Source: Allobosea sp.
GTDB lineage: Bacteria > Pseudomonadota > Alphaproteobacteria > Rhizobiales > Beijerinckiaceae
Direction: 5' to 3'
Length of the DNA: 64,000 bases
Assembly (NCBI RefSeq): GCF_017308075.1
Contig: NZ_JAFKFX010000025.1
Span: 124,001 to 188,000 of the forward strand
Both the position numbers and the translations under genes were made by a program. Below the pieces are notes generated by a model. The model saw only the letters and a list, made by a program, of their open reading frames with translations. It made no database searches and was not told the DNA's origin. Positions 39,697-47,895 of this stretch are shown in pieces (the stretch's first letter is position 1; every line of letters starts with the position of its first letter).

Positions 39697-39721
39697 ATAG
39701 TGACGCTGCTGTCAAGTTCAA

Positions 39722-40504
39722 TCAGCCATTGCGCGTCGCTTCCTGCCGCGGACTGACAGGAGCCGGCACGCCGAGGCGGGCGAGTTCGGCCCGGCCCTCG
39801 CTGACCAGACGGTCGGTGGCGCTCTCGATCTGCTCCTGCAGCAGCATGTGGAAGGCCTTCTTGTCCATGCCGGGCTGGATCGCCGGCAGGATCTCGACGC
39901 GGATCGTCCCCGGGCGGCGCAGAAAGGAGCGCCGCGGCCAGAACAGGCCGGCATTGAGCGCGACCGGCACGCAGGGTACGCCGAGCTCGCCATAAAGATG
40001 GGAAACCCCGAACTTGTAGGCGGGCGGGGCTCCGACGGGGCGACGCGTCCCCTCCGGGAAGATCAGCAATTGCCGCCCGTTCTGCCCGAGCTCGACCTTG
40101 GCCCGGCGCGTCGCCATCTGCAGCGCGCGGCTGCCGGCGCTGCGATCGACCGGGATCATCTTCATCTTCAGCAGCGCCCAGCCGAAGAAGGGGAGCCAGG
40201 TCAGCTCGCGCTTCAGGATGTAGACGGGGTTCCGGAACACCGTGATCAGCGCGAAGGTCTCCCAGGCCGACTGGTGCTTCGCCGCCATGATGATGCCGCC
40301 GGGCGGAATGTTCTCGATACCGCTGATCTCGCAGCGCGTGCCGACGATCACCCGCATCAGCCAGAGCGAGCTGCTCGCCCAATTCAGGGCGACGCCGAGC
40401 AGGAAGCGCTTCGGCAGCACCATGGTCACCATGGCGCAGACCAGCCAGAAGGCGAGGTTGAGGTAGAAGGCGATATTGAAGAGGAGCGAGCGGAGCACGA
40501 GCAT
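39722..40504 (-). CDS. plsC: 1-acyl-sn-glycerol-3-phosphate acyltransferase family protein
   Basis: 260 aa with a hydrophobic N-terminal anchor (about 2-32). The acyltransferase block I reads AAKHQSAWETFAL, i.e. His followed by Glu at the fifth place rather than the more common Asp. FPEGTRRPVG is block III, and VPVALNAG is block IV. It makes phosphatidic acid or acylates a related lysolipid. The ATG at 40504 is preferred to TTG 40513. It lies in the run ftsE-ftsX-ydcF-plsC, a conserved order in this group. Confidence 0.85.
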   Translation of the reverse strand: MLVLRSLLFNIAFYLNLAFWLVCAMVTMVLPKRFLLGVALNWASSSLWLMRVIVGTRCEISGIENIPPGGIIMAAKHQSAWETFALITVFRNPVYILKRELTWLPFFGWALLKMKMIPVDRSAGSRALQMATRRAKVELGQNGRQLLIFPEGTRRPVGAPPAYKFGVSHLYGELGVPCVPVALNAGLFWPRRSFLRRPGTIRVEILPAIQPGMDKKAFHMLLQEQIESATDRLVSEGRAELARLGVPAPVSPRQEATRNG

Positions 40505-40552
40505 GCGGGGCAAGAACCTCGCCGGCGCGCGCCCGTCAAGAGCACCGCGGCC

Positions 40553-41350
40553 TCAGGCGCCCGGCACCTGCCCTGCGGAGCGCGAACGCTTGTCCTGCTC
40601 CGGTCCCATCTGGTCGCCCGGCTTGGGCGAAACCGGCTTTCGTCCGCCGATGATCACCGAAAGCCGCGAGGTTTCGGGATCGTCCTCGACCAGGCTGCGC
40701 AGGAAGGCCACCAGGTATTTGGCATATTCAGGCACCAGCAGCCTGATCGTGTGCCAGTCCTTCCACCAGGCCGTGACGTCGACCTGGTCGGTGACCACCG
40801 GATAGGGCACGATCCGCACGCCGGGCATGGCGTGATTGAATTCCAGCATGGTGCGCGGCATGTGGTAATTGGAGGTCACCAGCAGCAGCGAGCGGAAGCC
40901 GTGCTGGCGGATCCAGCGCCGGGTCTCGATGGCGTTGCCGATGGTGTTGCGGGCGCGATAGTCGAGATCGACGCAGCAGGTCAGCACCTCGCGCGCCCGT
41001 GGGTTGAGCTTCGCCAGCTCCTCTCGCCCGGTCCGCTCATTGACGCCGCTGATCAGCAATCGCGTACCACGATCCGCATGCAGCAGGCCGATCGCGTCGC
41101 CGACGCGCTGGGCACCGCCGGTCACCACGACGATCGCGTCGGTTCGAGGCGCCCTGGCCTCGCTCTGGGCCAGGCGCATCGCGAAATGCACATAGCCGGC
41201 GACAAGCGCCAGAGTTCCCAGCAAGGCGAGCCAAAGCAGCGCACGTCCCAACCTGCGGCGGAACGACGCCTTCGTCACGATGGCGCGCGCATCGGCCACA
41301 TCGCCCTCAGCACGCGTAGGATGAGCTGGCCTCGCTGCGATCATCGCCAT
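40553..41350 (-). CDS. YdcF/DUF218 family protein
   Basis: 265 aa from this ATG; an ATG eight codons earlier (41374) is possible and neither has a good Shine-Dalgarno. A single N-terminal membrane span (about 35-58) precedes the DUF218 domain: DAIVVVTGGAQRVGDAI, LLISGVNERTG, ETRRWIRQHGFRSLLLVTSNYHMPR. These are the family's conserved Asp, Gly and His-containing strands. E. coli relatives act in envelope maintenance, and ElyC is one. It lies between ftsX and plsC, consistent with an envelope role. Confidence 0.85.
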   Translation of the reverse strand: MAMIAARPAHPTRAEGDVADARAIVTKASFRRRLGRALLWLALLGTLALVAGYVHFAMRLAQSEARAPRTDAIVVVTGGAQRVGDAIGLLHADRGTRLLISGVNERTGREELAKLNPRAREVLTCCVDLDYRARNTIGNAIETRRWIRQHGFRSLLLVTSNYHMPRTMLEFNHAMPGVRIVPYPVVTDQVDVTAWWKDWHTIRLLVPEYAKYLVAFLRSLVEDDPETSRLSVIIGGRKPVSPKPGDQMGPEQDKRSRSAGQVPGA

Positions 41351-41419
41351 GACCACTGCAAGATACTCGCCCATTCGGGCGCAATAGCGGCATGATCGCA
41401 GGCCCCCCCTTGCAATACA

Positions 41420-42406
41420 TCACGACATCGCCCGCAGATAATGCCGAACCGTCACGCGAGAGACGAGACCGGCAATGGCGGCAACGATTGCCGCAACCAG
41501 AATGACGACGCCATAGCCCGACCAGCCGATCTCGAAGGCGCCGAACATAGCCTGCAACTGATCTGCCTCGGGGGTCGCGCTCCAGGCCGAAGCCAGCCAG
41601 CCGAGCAGCGCGATGACGATGACGGCCGCGAATCCACCGGCGCCGCCGCCCCGCAACCCTAGCGTGATGAACCGGTTCTGGAACTCTCGGGCGATGAACT
41701 CGTCATCGGCGCCGACCAGATGCAGCACCTCGACGCTGTCGCGACTGCCAGCCATCGCACCGCGCGTGGCGAAGGCGACGGCGAGCGCCGCCGCCACCAG
41801 CACCAGCATCACCACACCGACCCCCGCGACGATGATCGTGTTCGCCATGGTCGAAAGCCGGCGCACCCAGAGCCGATGATCGTCCAGCGTCGCGCTCGGC
41901 ACCTCGCGCCGCAATGTCTGGCTGAAGGCGACGAGGTCGTTCGCCACGCTGGCATTGAGGCGCAGCACGATCAGGCGCGGCACCGGCAGCTCGATCAGAT
42001 CGAGCCCCGCGCCGAGCCATGGCTCGAGCAGCCTGTCCGATTCGTCCCGCGGCATCGCCCGTACCTCGGCGACGCTCGGAACCGCGCGGGCGAGCTCGAC
42101 GGCCCGGGCGAGATCGGCCTCGATATTGCGGCGCGGATCGGGCCTGACCTGGATCGTCATCTCGTTGGCGACCGCGCCGCGCCATTGCTCCGAAGCCCGC
42201 GCCGCCATCAAGGCGCCACCGGCACTGAGCGCGGCCAGGAAGGTGAGGATCGCGATCACCACCACCAGGGCACGCCCGGCGACCGTGTCGACCGGGACCA
42301 GCGGCTGATCGCGCCGCAGATTATCCGGCAACCGCGATCGCGGCCGGGCGAACTCCTCGCCCTCCTCATGCTCGGCCGGCTCGGCGCCCCGGTCAGGCGT
42401 CGACAT
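41420..42406 (-). CDS. ftsX: cell division protein FtsX
   Basis: 328 aa. A Pro/Arg/Glu-rich cytoplasmic N-terminal arm of about 45 residues precedes the first span (about 55-80). The periplasmic loop holds TIQVRPDPRRNIEADLAR and the SVAEVRAM region, and three further spans fill the C-terminal half (about 195-325). This is the FtsX topology. With FtsE it forms an ABC-type complex that activates septal peptidoglycan hydrolases. The start at ATG 42406 lies inside ftsE, a 14-base overlap. Confidence 0.9.
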   Translation of the reverse strand: MSTPDRGAEPAEHEEGEEFARPRSRLPDNLRRDQPLVPVDTVAGRALVVVIAILTFLAALSAGGALMAARASEQWRGAVANEMTIQVRPDPRRNIEADLARAVELARAVPSVAEVRAMPRDESDRLLEPWLGAGLDLIELPVPRLIVLRLNASVANDLVAFSQTLRREVPSATLDDHRLWVRRLSTMANTIIVAGVGVVMLVLVAAALAVAFATRGAMAGSRDSVEVLHLVGADDEFIAREFQNRFITLGLRGGGAGGFAAVIVIALLGWLASAWSATPEADQLQAMFGAFEIGWSGYGVVILVAAIVAAIAGLVSRVTVRHYLRAMS

Positions 42407-43052
42407 GAAGATGCCCGTCGGCAAGCACCAGGCGCGGTGCGTCATAGAGCTCCATCAGCGCCAGGTCATGGGTCGCGATCACCACCGCGGTGCCGAGCGT
42501 CTGCAACTCCATGAACAGGCGCAGCAGGCGCCGGCCCAGCCCCGGATCCACATTGCCGGTCGGCTCGTCGGCAAGCAGCAGCTGCGGCCGCGAGATCAGC
42601 GCCCTGGCGATCGCCGCGCGCTGCTTCTCGCCACCGGACAGAACCGAGGGCACCGCATGCATGCGCTCGCCGAGCCCGACCCAGCGCAGCAATTCGACGA
42701 CCTCGGCGCGATAGCCGGCCTCTTCCTTGCCGAGCACGCGCAGCGGCAGGGCGACGTTCTCGTAGACGGTGAGATGGTCGAGCAGGCGGAAATCCTGGAA
42801 GACGACGCCCATCTTGCGCCGGAAATCGGTCAGCGTCGTCGCCTCGAGCCGCGAGACGTCCTGGCCGAAGAGGTGCACGAGGCCGCGCGTCGGCTTCAGC
42901 GCCATCAGGATCAGCCGGATCAGCGTGGTCTTGCCGGCTCCCGAAGGCCCGGTCAGATATTGGAACGAACGCGGCGCGATGCTGAAATTGATGTCTTTCA
43001 GCACCTCCGGCCCCATACCGTATCGCAGCCCGACATTTTCGAACCGAACCAA
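42393..43052 (-). CDS. ftsE: cell division ATP-binding protein FtsE
   Basis: 219 aa ABC ATPase. It starts MVRFENVGLRYGMGPEVLKD, with Walker A GPSGAGKTTL, signature LSGGEKQRAAIARAL, and Walker B LLLADEPTGNVD with the FtsE-typical GNVDP. Length and motifs separate it from LolD. It is first in the ftsE-ftsX-ydcF-plsC run, divergent from the MJ0042 zinc-finger gene. Confidence 0.93.
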   Translation of the reverse strand: MVRFENVGLRYGMGPEVLKDINFSIAPRSFQYLTGPSGAGKTTLIRLILMALKPTRGLVHLFGQDVSRLEATTLTDFRRKMGVVFQDFRLLDHLTVYENVALPLRVLGKEEAGYRAEVVELLRWVGLGERMHAVPSVLSGGEKQRAAIARALISRPQLLLADEPTGNVDPGLGRRLLRLFMELQTLGTAVVIATHDLALMELYDAPRLVLADGHLHVDA

Positions 43053-43197
43053 CTCTGCTCCTATCCCGTCACCCGCCGAATCGCGCTTCGCCGGTCTCGC
43101 CGCAGTGCGATCCTACACCCGGAGCGGCCGCCCGCGGGAAGGGTCATGCCGTCGCTCCCCGCAATTCTTCGCCTGAAAGCACCCGCTTTACGCGACG

Positions 43198-43210
43198 TTA
43201 ACCATAAATT
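43198..43210. promoter_or_regulatory. CtrA-like site
   Basis: TTAACCATAAATT, i.e. TTAA with seven bases before TTGC, close to the CtrA consensus TTAA-N7-TTAA and to the TTAACCAT half-site. It lies in the 294-base divergent gap between ftsE and the MJ0042 gene; the gap holds no gene. Confidence 0.4.
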
Positions 43211-43346
43211 GCGCCAATGACTGGACGAACCGCCTCCCGGCATGCCGGCGCTTGCGCGCCGCCCGGAACCGAGGAGGTTCGAACATCATCGCCGCGCCTT
43301 CCAGCCGGCTGCAGACCAACGCCGCGCGGAGCGACCACCCAAGACC

Positions 43347-44207
43347 ATGCTGATCGTCTGCCCCTCCTGCGCCAGCCGCTATGAGCTCGACGAGGCCAAG
43401 ATCGGCCCTTCCGGGCGCAAGGTCCGTTGCGCGTCCTGCCAGACGACCTGGCAGGTCGAGGCCCCGGCACTGGCCGCACCCCCGCCCGAGCCGCAGCAGG
43501 CGGAGGCGCCAGGGGCCGAGCCGGAGGCCGATCTCGGCGAGATCGCGGCCCAGGACTTCCCCAGCGCCCCCAGCGAGGACGAGACCAACGCCCTGCTGGC
43601 CGAGGAGTTGCGCCAGGCCGCCGAGATCGAGCAAAGCGTCTCGGCGCTCGCCGCCGAACGCAGCGACGCCGCGGCGGCGGCGCCTGCCGCGCCGACCAGA
43701 CGGCGCCGCAAGCCTGCGGCGAAAGGCTGGCTCGAAAGGCTCCGGCCGGCCGGGCGCCTGCCGCTCGGCACACCCGCTGCCATCGCCCTCGCGGGGGTCT
43801 GCGTCCTTGGCCTGGCTCTCTGGCAGCGCGGCGCAGTGGTGCGTACCCTGCCGCAATTTGCCGCGCTCTATGAAAAGCTCGGCCTGCCCGTCAATCTGCG
43901 CGGGCTCGCCTTCAGCGCCGTCGAGAGCGAACTCGTGCAGGATGCGCAGGGGCGCTTCCTGGTCGTCGAGGGCGACGTCACCAACATCACCCGCGAGAAG
44001 ACGAAACTGCCGCCGATCACGGTCGCCGTGAAGGACGAGGCCGGCCAGGTGCTCTACACTTGGACCGCAGATCCTCCGCGGCCCGTACTCGAGCCGGCGG
44101 AGTTGGTCCGCTTCCGGGCTCGGCTGGCCGCGCCGCCGGAGAACGGCCGCTCGGTACAGGTCCGTTTCGGGCCGCTCGCCCAGGCGACGCTCGCCAGCGC
44201 GCGGTGA
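43347..44207 (+). CDS. MJ0042-type zinc-finger membrane protein
   Basis: 286 aa. The N-terminal zinc ribbon has Cys5, Cys8, Cys28 and Cys31 (MLIVCPSCASRYEL and KVRCASCQTTWQV), the MJ0042 pattern. An Ala/Glu/Pro-rich linker (about 38-130) precedes one membrane span (about 148-166). A periplasmic domain of DUF3426 type follows, with LVVVEGDVTNITRE-like strands. The start was set at the MLIVCPSC Met; the 35-residue upstream extension is not conserved in character. It is divergent from ftsEX, as in related genomes. Function unknown. Confidence 0.85.
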   Translation: MLIVCPSCASRYELDEAKIGPSGRKVRCASCQTTWQVEAPALAAPPPEPQQAEAPGAEPEADLGEIAAQDFPSAPSEDETNALLAEELRQAAEIEQSVSALAAERSDAAAAAPAAPTRRRRKPAAKGWLERLRPAGRLPLGTPAAIALAGVCVLGLALWQRGAVVRTLPQFAALYEKLGLPVNLRGLAFSAVESELVQDAQGRFLVVEGDVTNITREKTKLPPITVAVKDEAGQVLYTWTADPPRPVLEPAELVRFRARLAAPPENGRSVQVRFGPLAQATLASAR

Positions 44208-44333
44208 TTCCCCCACCGCATTGCCGTGGCGGACTTCAATTATCCGCGCTCCGGCGTTATCGATAGGTCCAGTTTCAGCCGCGATCATGGGGCGGCGCTA
44301 GCGGGCGCCGGAGCCCGGAAGGAATGCCAGACC

Positions 44334-44894
44334 ATGCCGCCATCCCAGCGTATCCGGGTGCTCTACGACGAGGCGACCATTGCCGCCCGCAACGCCGAGA
44401 TGGCTGCGGCGATCGCGGCTGATTCGCCCGCCGACCTGCTGGTCGTCGCGGTGCTGAAGGGCAGCTTCATGTTCGTGGCCGATCTGATCCGCGCGATGCA
44501 CCGCGCCGGCATGGCGCCCCAGGTCGAGTTCGTCCATCTCTCCAGCTACCGCGCCGCCACCATCTCCTCCGGTCAGGTCGAGATCCTGCGCGACGTGCAG
44601 AGCGATGTCCGCGGCCGCCAGGTCCTGCTCGTCGACGACATCCTCGAATCCGGCCGCACCCTCGCCTTCGCCAAGGACCTGCTGGCGGCGCGCGGTGCGG
44701 CCAAGGTTTCGAGCGCCGTCCTGCTGGAAAAGCCGGGCAAGCGTGCCGTCAACATCAAGGCCGATTATGTCGGCTTCGAATGCCCGGATTATTTCGTCGT
44801 CGGCTACGGCATGGACGTCGCCCATTCCTATCGCCAACTCCCCTATGTCGGCGTGATCGAGACCGCCGACCAGGCCGGCTTGCCGGGGATCTGA
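44334..44894 (+). CDS. hpt: hypoxanthine phosphoribosyltransferase
   Basis: Purine salvage, converting hypoxanthine or guanine plus PRPP to IMP or GMP; 186 aa. LLVVAVLKGSFMFVADL is the N-terminal loop, and RQVLLVDDILESGRTLAF is the PRPP-binding motif with paired Asp. ADYVGFECPDYFVVGYGMD closes the active site. GGAAGGA lies ten bases upstream of ATG 44334. It is followed four bases later by cpdR, so the two may be co-transcribed, an arrangement also seen in other alphaproteobacteria. Confidence 0.93.
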   Translation: MPPSQRIRVLYDEATIAARNAEMAAAIAADSPADLLVVAVLKGSFMFVADLIRAMHRAGMAPQVEFVHLSSYRAATISSGQVEILRDVQSDVRGRQVLLVDDILESGRTLAFAKDLLAARGAAKVSSAVLLEKPGKRAVNIKADYVGFECPDYFVVGYGMDVAHSYRQLPYVGVIETADQAGLPGI

Positions 44895-44898
44895 ACCC

Positions 44899-45273
44899 AT
44901 GTCGCGCATTCTCGTGGTCGATGACGAGGAGACCCTGCGCATGCTCGTCGCGCGCGGCCTCGCCATGGACGGGCACGATTGCATGATGGCGGGCGATGGC
45001 GCCGAGGCGCTGGAGATCCTGACCGCCGAACAGGGCCGGTTCGACCTTGTGCTCACCGATATCCGCATGCCGCTGATGGACGGCATCGCGCTCGCCCTCG
45101 CCGCGAAGCGCGAATTCCCCGACCTCACCATCATGCTGATGACCGGCTATGCCGAGCAGCGCGAGCGCGCCAAGAGCCTCGAGACGATCGTCGCGGAGGT
45201 GATGGCCAAGCCCTTCACCATCGCCGAGCTGCGCGAGACCGTGATGCGGGTGATCGAACGCTCGATCGGTTGA
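44899..45273 (+). CDS. cpdR: single-domain response regulator CpdR
   Basis: 124 aa receiver domain without an output domain. The acidic pair Asp8/Asp9, phospho-acceptor Asp54 in LVLTDIRMP, Thr82 and Lys104 in VMAKPFT are in place. In Caulobacter and Sinorhizobium, unphosphorylated CpdR directs ClpXP to cell-cycle substrates, phosphorylated through CckA/ChpT. Size, sequence start [14 protein letters not shown] and C-terminal [15 protein letters not shown] fit CpdR better than other orphan receivers. It starts five bases after the hpt stop. Confidence 0.88.
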   Translation: MSRILVVDDEETLRMLVARGLAMDGHDCMMAGDGAEALEILTAEQGRFDLVLTDIRMPLMDGIALALAAKREFPDLTIMLMTGYAEQRERAKSLETIVAEVMAKPFTIAELRETVMRVIERSIG

Positions 45274-45301
45274 AGCCCTTTGTCCATTGACGCCAGACGA
45301 G

Positions 45302-45326
45302 CGATATCTATCTTTGGTAGATATCG
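45302..45326. promoter_or_regulatory. 9-bp inverted repeat operator of vapBC
   Basis: CGATATCTA (45302-45310), a seven-base spacer, and TAGATATCG (45318-45326), an exact inverted repeat 17 bases before the antitoxin ATG. Type II antitoxins with an AbrB-like fold bind such sites to repress their own operon. Confidence 0.75.
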
Positions 45327-45343
45327 ACCCTGGAGGCGTCGTG

Positions 45344-45613
45344 ATGAGCACAGTGTCATCGGCAAGGGCCAAGCTCTTCATGCACGGCCGCAGCCAGGCT
45401 GTCCGGCTGCCCAAGGAGTTCCGTTTCGAGGGCAGCGAAGTACGGGTCAGCAAGGTCGGCGACAAGGTCATCCTGGAACCTGTCACGCGCCCGCCTTTCG
45501 ACGCCGTAGCCTGGCGCGCCCGCCTCGATGCGCTTGGTGCACGCGATTTCCTGGTCGATGAGCTGCCGGATGATCCGCCACCGGGGAACGAGGACGAGAT
45601 CGTATTCGGCTGA
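45344..45613 (+). CDS. vapB: VapB-type antitoxin (AbrB/SpoVT fold)
   Basis: 89 aa. [19 protein letters not shown] and [15 protein letters not shown] (about 10-45) form a swapped-hairpin AbrB DNA-binding domain. The C-terminal half, with acidic and Pro-rich stretches ([13 protein letters not shown]), would wrap the toxin. GGAGG lies seven bases before ATG 45344; a GTG directly before it is possible. It precedes vapC by nine bases. The module is autoregulated in known systems through the palindrome upstream. Confidence 0.9.
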   Translation: MSTVSSARAKLFMHGRSQAVRLPKEFRFEGSEVRVSKVGDKVILEPVTRPPFDAVAWRARLDALGARDFLVDELPDDPPPGNEDEIVFG

Positions 45614-45622
45614 GCTGGTCCG

Positions 45623-46030
45623 ATGTTCTGTCTCGATACCAATGTGATCGTGTTCGCAATCAATGGCCGCGTTCCGGCCGTCGAACAGCGACTTCAGCAG
45701 GAGCTGGCGGCAGGAACGACGCTGCTCATCCCAACCATCGTCCTCTTCGAATTGCGCTATGGCATCGCCAAGAGCGTTCGGCGCGAAGCGTCCACCCGGG
45801 TACTCGACGCCTTCCTTGCGGAAGGCTTCGAGGCACTTCTCTTCGACGCTGAGGACGCCGCCGAGGCCGGCGACATCCGCGCCGCGCTCGAATCCTCCGG
45901 CATGCCGATCGGCGCCTACGACGTCCTGATCGCTGCCCAGGCCCGTCGCCGCGGCGCGGTTCTCGTCACGGGTAATCGTCGCGAATTCGAGCGCATCCCC
46001 GGCTTGATGGTCACCGACTGGGCAGCGTGA
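45623..46030 (+). CDS. vapC: VapC-type PIN domain ribonuclease toxin
   Basis: 135 aa PIN nuclease. Expected acidic residues are Asp5 in FCLDTNVIV, Glu43 in LFELRYGIAK and Asp100 in GAYDVLIAAQ, with the TGNRREF turn near 117-122. All are intact, so the toxin is probably active. VapC toxins cleave tRNA or rRNA at single sites; the target is not predictable here. It lies nine bases after vapB and converges on tspO with four bases between stops. This is the only mobile-type cargo in an otherwise housekeeping stretch. Confidence 0.92.
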   Translation: MFCLDTNVIVFAINGRVPAVEQRLQQELAAGTTLLIPTIVLFELRYGIAKSVRREASTRVLDAFLAEGFEALLFDAEDAAEAGDIRAALESSGMPIGAYDVLIAAQARRRGAVLVTGNRREFERIPGLMVTDWAA

Positions 46031-46034
46031 TCGT

Positions 46035-46544
46035 TCAGCGGTTCAACCACCAGATCGAGAGGTTGAGCACCGCGGCGAACGAGACCCAGGCGAGATAGGG
46101 CGCGAGCAGCCAAGCCGCGAACCGGTCCGGCAGGGCCGCAAAGCGCCTGATCGTCCAGATGATCGCGGCGATCAGCAGGGCGATGACGACGAGCCCGCTC
46201 GCCGGGCTGTTCAGCCCGAAGAAGACACAGGACCAGGCGAGATTGAGCGCGAGCTGGACATGATAGGCCAGCAGCGCCCGGCCACGACCGATCGTGCCTG
46301 ACGGGCGGCGCAGCACGCGGAAGGCGGCGAGGCCCATCAGCGCGAACAGGACGGTCCAGACCGGGGCGAACAGCCAGTTCGGCGGGTTGAAGGGCGGCTT
46401 GGCGAGCCCGGCATACCAGCCCGGGATCTGCGGCACCGTCGCCGCGCTGCCGATCAGCGACGCCGCCGCCACGGGTACGATGGCGAGGATAATGGCCAGC
46501 CATGCGGGCAGCTGGCGATCGGCCCTATAGGTCTGTGTGCTCAT
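46035..46544 (-). CDS. tspO: TspO/MBR family protein
   Basis: 169 aa with five membrane segments, the TspO topology. Typical stretches are WYAGLAKPPFNPPNWLFAPVW, HVQLALNLAWSCVFFGLNSP and WVSFAAVLNLSIWWLN, rich in Trp. Family members bind porphyrins and cholesterol-like molecules and act in tetrapyrrole or stress signalling. ATG 46544 fits the start. It sits between vapBC and a divergent transsulfuration-type enzyme. No local tetrapyrrole gene adjoins it, although a heme operon lies about 12 kb away. Confidence 0.92.
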   Translation of the reverse strand: MSTQTYRADRQLPAWLAIILAIVPVAAASLIGSAATVPQIPGWYAGLAKPPFNPPNWLFAPVWTVLFALMGLAAFRVLRRPSGTIGRGRALLAYHVQLALNLAWSCVFFGLNSPASGLVVIALLIAAIIWTIRRFAALPDRFAAWLLAPYLAWVSFAAVLNLSIWWLNR

Positions 46545-46648
46545 GCGGCAAGGATGGGGTATCCCTGCGCTCCTCGCAAGACGAGCCTATTGCACCGCAG
46601 CAAAGACAGTGAGATGAATCGTCTCTCATAGTGGAAACTGGATCACCG

Positions 46649-47803
46649 ATGACCAAGCGCCCGCTGCATCCCCGCTCGCTCGCCGCCCAGGCCATGGGCA
46701 AGATCGACCCGCTGACCAAGGCGGTCGTGCCGCCGATCCATGTCGCCACCACTTATATCCGCGACGCGGACAACGCCTATTCCTCGGGCTTCGTCTATGG
46801 CCGTCCCGACAATGAGACGGTGCACGAGGCGCAGGCCGTGCTCGCCATGCTCGAGGAGGCCAAGGCCGGCGCCCTGCTGTTCGGCTCCGGCATGGCCGCG
46901 GCGACCGCAGTGTTCCAGGCGCTCTCCCCGGGTGACCATGTCGTCGCCTCCAAGGTGATGTACTGGGCGCTGCGGGCCTGGCTCCTGACCGAGGCGACGC
47001 GCTGGGGGCTGAAGATCGAGTTCGTCGAGACCGACGATCTCGCCGCTTTGAAGGCAGCCGTGAAGCCCGGCATCACCAAGCTCATCTGGGCGGAGACGCC
47101 GTCGAACCCGCTCTGGACCATCACCGACATCGCCGCCGCCGCCGAGATCGCCCACGCCGCCGGCGCCAAGCTCGCGGTCGATTCGACCTGTGCCTCGCCG
47201 GTCCATACCCGGCCGCTGACCCTCGGCGCCGACATCGTCATGCATGCCGCGACCAAGGTGCTGAACGGCCATTCCGACGTCGTCGCCGGTGCGCTCTGCG
47301 CCAGCGAGGACGACGAGTTCTGGGGCAGGGTCAAGACCGTCCGCAAGATGCAGGGCGGCATCCTCGGCCCGTTCGAGGCCTATCTCCTGATGCGCGGCAT
47401 GCGCACGCTCCATCTCCGGCAGGAGCGCCAGTCGGCCTCGGCCATGGCGCTGGCCCAGAAGCTCTCGGCCCATCCGCTGGTCTCACGCGTGCTCTATCCC
47501 GGCCTGCCGCAGCATCCCGGCCACGACATCGCGGCGCGCCAGATGCAGGGCGGCTTCGGTTACATGCTCTCGATCCAGGTCAGCGGCGGTGAGCAGGCGG
47601 CCGTTGCCGCAGCGGCTCGCGTCGAACTTTACAAGAGAGCGACCTCGCTCGGCGGCGTCGAGAGCCTGATCGAGCATCGCGCCTCGATCGAGGGCGCCGG
47701 CTCACCATGCCCGCCCGATCTGCTGCGGCTTTCGACCGGCATCGAGGATGTCGAGGACCTCTATGCCGATCTCGACCAGGCGTTGAAGGCGGGACACGGC
47801 TGA
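46649..47803 (+). CDS. Cys/Met metabolism PLP-dependent enzyme (cystathionine beta-lyase/gamma-synthase type)
   Basis: 384 aa. YGRPDNETVHEAQAVLAMLE and LFGSGMAAATAVFQAL bind substrate and PLP phosphate. HAATKVLNGHSDVVAGAL carries the Schiff-base Lys. The C-terminal SLGGVESLIEHRASIEG has the family Arg-binding loop, although the usual Pro-Ala is replaced by His-Arg. It may be a cystathionine beta-lyase, gamma-synthase or gamma-lyase; the sequence does not decide. ATG 46649 is chosen over GTG 46631. It is divergent from tspO. Confidence 0.85.
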   Translation: MTKRPLHPRSLAAQAMGKIDPLTKAVVPPIHVATTYIRDADNAYSSGFVYGRPDNETVHEAQAVLAMLEEAKAGALLFGSGMAAATAVFQALSPGDHVVASKVMYWALRAWLLTEATRWGLKIEFVETDDLAALKAAVKPGITKLIWAETPSNPLWTITDIAAAAEIAHAAGAKLAVDSTCASPVHTRPLTLGADIVMHAATKVLNGHSDVVAGALCASEDDEFWGRVKTVRKMQGGILGPFEAYLLMRGMRTLHLRQERQSASAMALAQKLSAHPLVSRVLYPGLPQHPGHDIAARQMQGGFGYMLSIQVSGGEQAAVAAAARVELYKRATSLGGVESLIEHRASIEGAGSPCPPDLLRLSTGIEDVEDLYADLDQALKAGHG

Positions 47804-47895
47804 GCAGCGCGGCTGTTTCGCATCGGTTTCCGCAGGCCGATGCGATAACAAAAAGATCGATCACCGTAACCGCGTCCGGACGGACGCGCGGCGAT

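Noticed and set aside
44202-44219. GCGGTG/CACCGC hairpin after the MJ0042 gene as a terminator
   Set aside because: No T-run follows, and the stem is short.
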